The notes under the pieces: generated by a model
The model's input: only the letters and a program-made list of their open reading frames with translations
What the model was told of the DNA's origin: nothing
Database searches by the model: none
NCBI GenBank assembly: GCA_965197545.1
Contig: CBDANJ010000008.1
Span: 1,364,001 to 1,428,000, forward strand
Origin: CATOSP01 sp965197545
GTDB taxonomy: Bacteria > Chloroflexota > Dehalococcoidia > Lucifugimonadales > UBA3495
Reading direction: 5' to 3'
DNA length: 64,000 bases
Shown: positions 63,182-64,000 of the stretch, piece by piece
How the letters are laid out: every line of letters begins with the position of its first letter
How positions within the stretch are numbered: position 1 is the first letter of the stretch
Made by a program: the position numbers and the translations under genes

Positions 63182-63493
63182 TGTCGTGGGACGGGATCCC
63201 GTGGGGCAGTTCCAGGAAGGTCTGGAACCATTCCAGCTTGCTCTTGCCGAACAACTCGATGTAGACCCAAGAGTCGGCCCCGCAGATGACGGCGCAGATG
63301 GCAATGGCAATGATGTCCAGCAGTTTGTGCCGCTTGCACCGGTCGATCCTGGGGTCCTCCAACGTCTCGAAATAATCCATAATGGACGCGCCCTTCCCCT
63401 CCCTCATCACTCCCCCCGTCTCCCCTTCACATCACTGGACTCGTATGCCCGGCCAAGTCTACCAATTTATAACGCGATTGCCCTGTCGTTAAG

Positions 63494-64000
63494 GAAACCT
63501 CTGAACAAGCCCGCCTTGTTGTGGCATAGTATGGTTGGACCAGCCGGTGCCGGACGGAGTGAGAATTGATGGACCAGCCGACTTTTGCTGACTTGGAATA
63601 CCAAGGCAAGAAACGCAAGACCCGCCGCGAGTTGTTCCTGCAGCGCATGGATGGCCTGATTCCCTGGCAGAAGCTGGAAGAGCGCATCAGGCCGGTTTAT
63701 CCCAAGCCGGGCAAGGGCCGACGGCCCTACCCGCTAACGGTGATGCTGCGGGTTCACTGCGTGCAGTTGTTCTATAACCTCAGCGACCCCGGCATGGAGG
63801 ATCTGCTCTACGAGGCCGAATCAGTCCGGCGGTTCGTGGGCCTGAGCTTGGCGGAGGCGCTGCCCGGCGAGACCACCATCCTCAACTTCCGCCATCTCCT
63901 GGAGCGGCACGAACTGGGCAAAGGACTGCTCGAGGAGATCAACGCCCACCTGGAGTCCCAGGGACTGCGGTTCAGGGACTGCGGTTCAGGGACTGCGGTT
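63494..64000 (+). mobile_element. IS5-family element, copy 2 (runs off the window)
   Basis: Begins with GGAAACCTCTGAACAAG, a variant of the copy-1 end. It contains the transposase start at 63569. Confidence 0.8.
63569..64000 (+). CDS. IS5-family transposase, N-terminal 144 codons
   Basis: MDQPTFADLEYQGKKRKTRR, ELFLQRMDGLIPWQKLEERI, YPLTVMLRVHCVQLFYNLSD and LPGETTILNFRHLLERHELG: the typical IS5 N-terminus, intact where copy 1 has a frameshift and a palindrome. The last bases carry a 14-bp unit (GGTTCAGGGACTGC) repeated nearly three times, which pushes the frame away from the expected GTxVDASIIEAP. Confidence 0.88.
   Translation, partial: MDQPTFADLEYQGKKRKTRRELFLQRMDGLIPWQKLEERIRPVYPKPGKGRRPYPLTVMLRVHCVQLFYNLSDPGMEDLLYEAESVRRFVGLSLAEALPGETTILNFRHLLERHELGKGLLEEINAHLESQGLRFRDCGSGTAV

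Larger units (their letters stand above)
62176..63410 (-). pseudogene. ISAs1-family transposase B, split by palindromic units
   Basis: Start MMREGKGASIMDYFETLEDP; IELFGKSKLEWFQTFLELPH; then a 23-bp unit (63156) shifts the frame so that LFGDVFSRLDPEQF and VVAIDGKTVRRSHDR (first Asp) are in another frame; a 25-bp unit (62968) shifts back to LVSAWASANTLT and GCIVTIDAMGCQKDIAQGIL (second Asp). A third unit (62908) is in frame and a fourth (62322) brings a stop after SIENSLHWSLDVTFGEDQCR. The long frame lacks the first Asp, so it is inactive. Confidence 0.88.
62161..63485 (-). mobile_element. ISAs1-family element, copy B
   Basis: Ends CAGGGCAATCGCGTTTTAA (62161) and the inverse (to 63485). 1325 bp. 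It begins 6 bp after the RT stop codon. The flanks do not form a clear duplication. Confidence 0.9.

Overview
The window looks like part of a Chloroflexota chromosome, most likely Dehalococcoidia or SAR202-like. This is inferred from gene content, not from a marker gene: flavin-dependent enzymes (two LLM oxidoreductases and a fused FAD/Fe-S oxidase), an M19 dipeptidase, a GrdB-like protein, and several long Thr/Pro-linker lipoproteins. Codon use is GC-rich, and the sequence is heavily loaded with mobile DNA and broken genes.

Layout. 1-3.6 kb: 5' end of aroB, a Fic AMP-transferase, an IS5-type element (itself carrying a MITE) and a vapBC pair it has cut. 3.9-5.1 kb: a GrdB-family selenoprotein read through an in-frame TGA. 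5.2-11.8 kb: an MmeI-like restriction-modification gene with a frameshift, then uvrA, bracketed by two PaREP1-type paralogues. 12-14.5 kb: two truncated copies of one DNA methyltransferase, an ISAs1 remnant, a nonsense-mutated GIY-YIG gene and a PIN/Phd pair. 14.6-20.2 kb: class III aminotransferase, LLM oxidoreductase and FAD/Fe-S oxidase. 20.2-31.4 kb: small toxin-antitoxin-like genes, lipoproteins, a secreted trypsin-like protease, a replication-relaxation relic, an RCC1-repeat lipoprotein and a PPC-type lipoprotein split by an IS. 31.5-37 kb: IS elements, a protein with four HTH repeats and a coiled-coil DNA-binding-like protein. 37.5-42.8 kb: a decaying type IV secretion cluster whose pilin gene holds a full-length group II intron; it ends abruptly at an ISAs1 element. 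44.9-54.2 kb: gamma-glutamyltransferase, a second LLM oxidoreductase, MITEs, a beta-propeller lipoprotein, a polysaccharide deacetylase and a membrane dipeptidase. 54.5-64 kb: VapBC, several IS, a tRNA, an hsdM pseudogene and a reverse transcriptase of defence type set tightly between two IS.

The main unexplained signal is a 23-25 bp palindromic unit (CCCC...GGGGCAGGCT, both orientations) found about 20 times, nearly always inside protein-coding sequence. Related IS copies within the window give filled and empty sites for the same position, so the unit behaves as a tiny mobile insertion. It sits in transposases and in type IV secretion genes, adding PVSSTGQAL-like peptides when in frame and breaking the gene when not. 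A second repeat system is a set of 226-260 bp MITEs with ISAs1-type ends; three of them have 10-bp target duplications (one perfect, two with a single mismatch).

The core metabolic genes (aroB, uvrA, aminotransferase, LLM, oxidase, GGT, dipeptidase) look intact. The accessory genes (restriction-modification, toxin-antitoxin, conjugation, transposases) are mostly damaged by frameshifts, microduplications or insertions.
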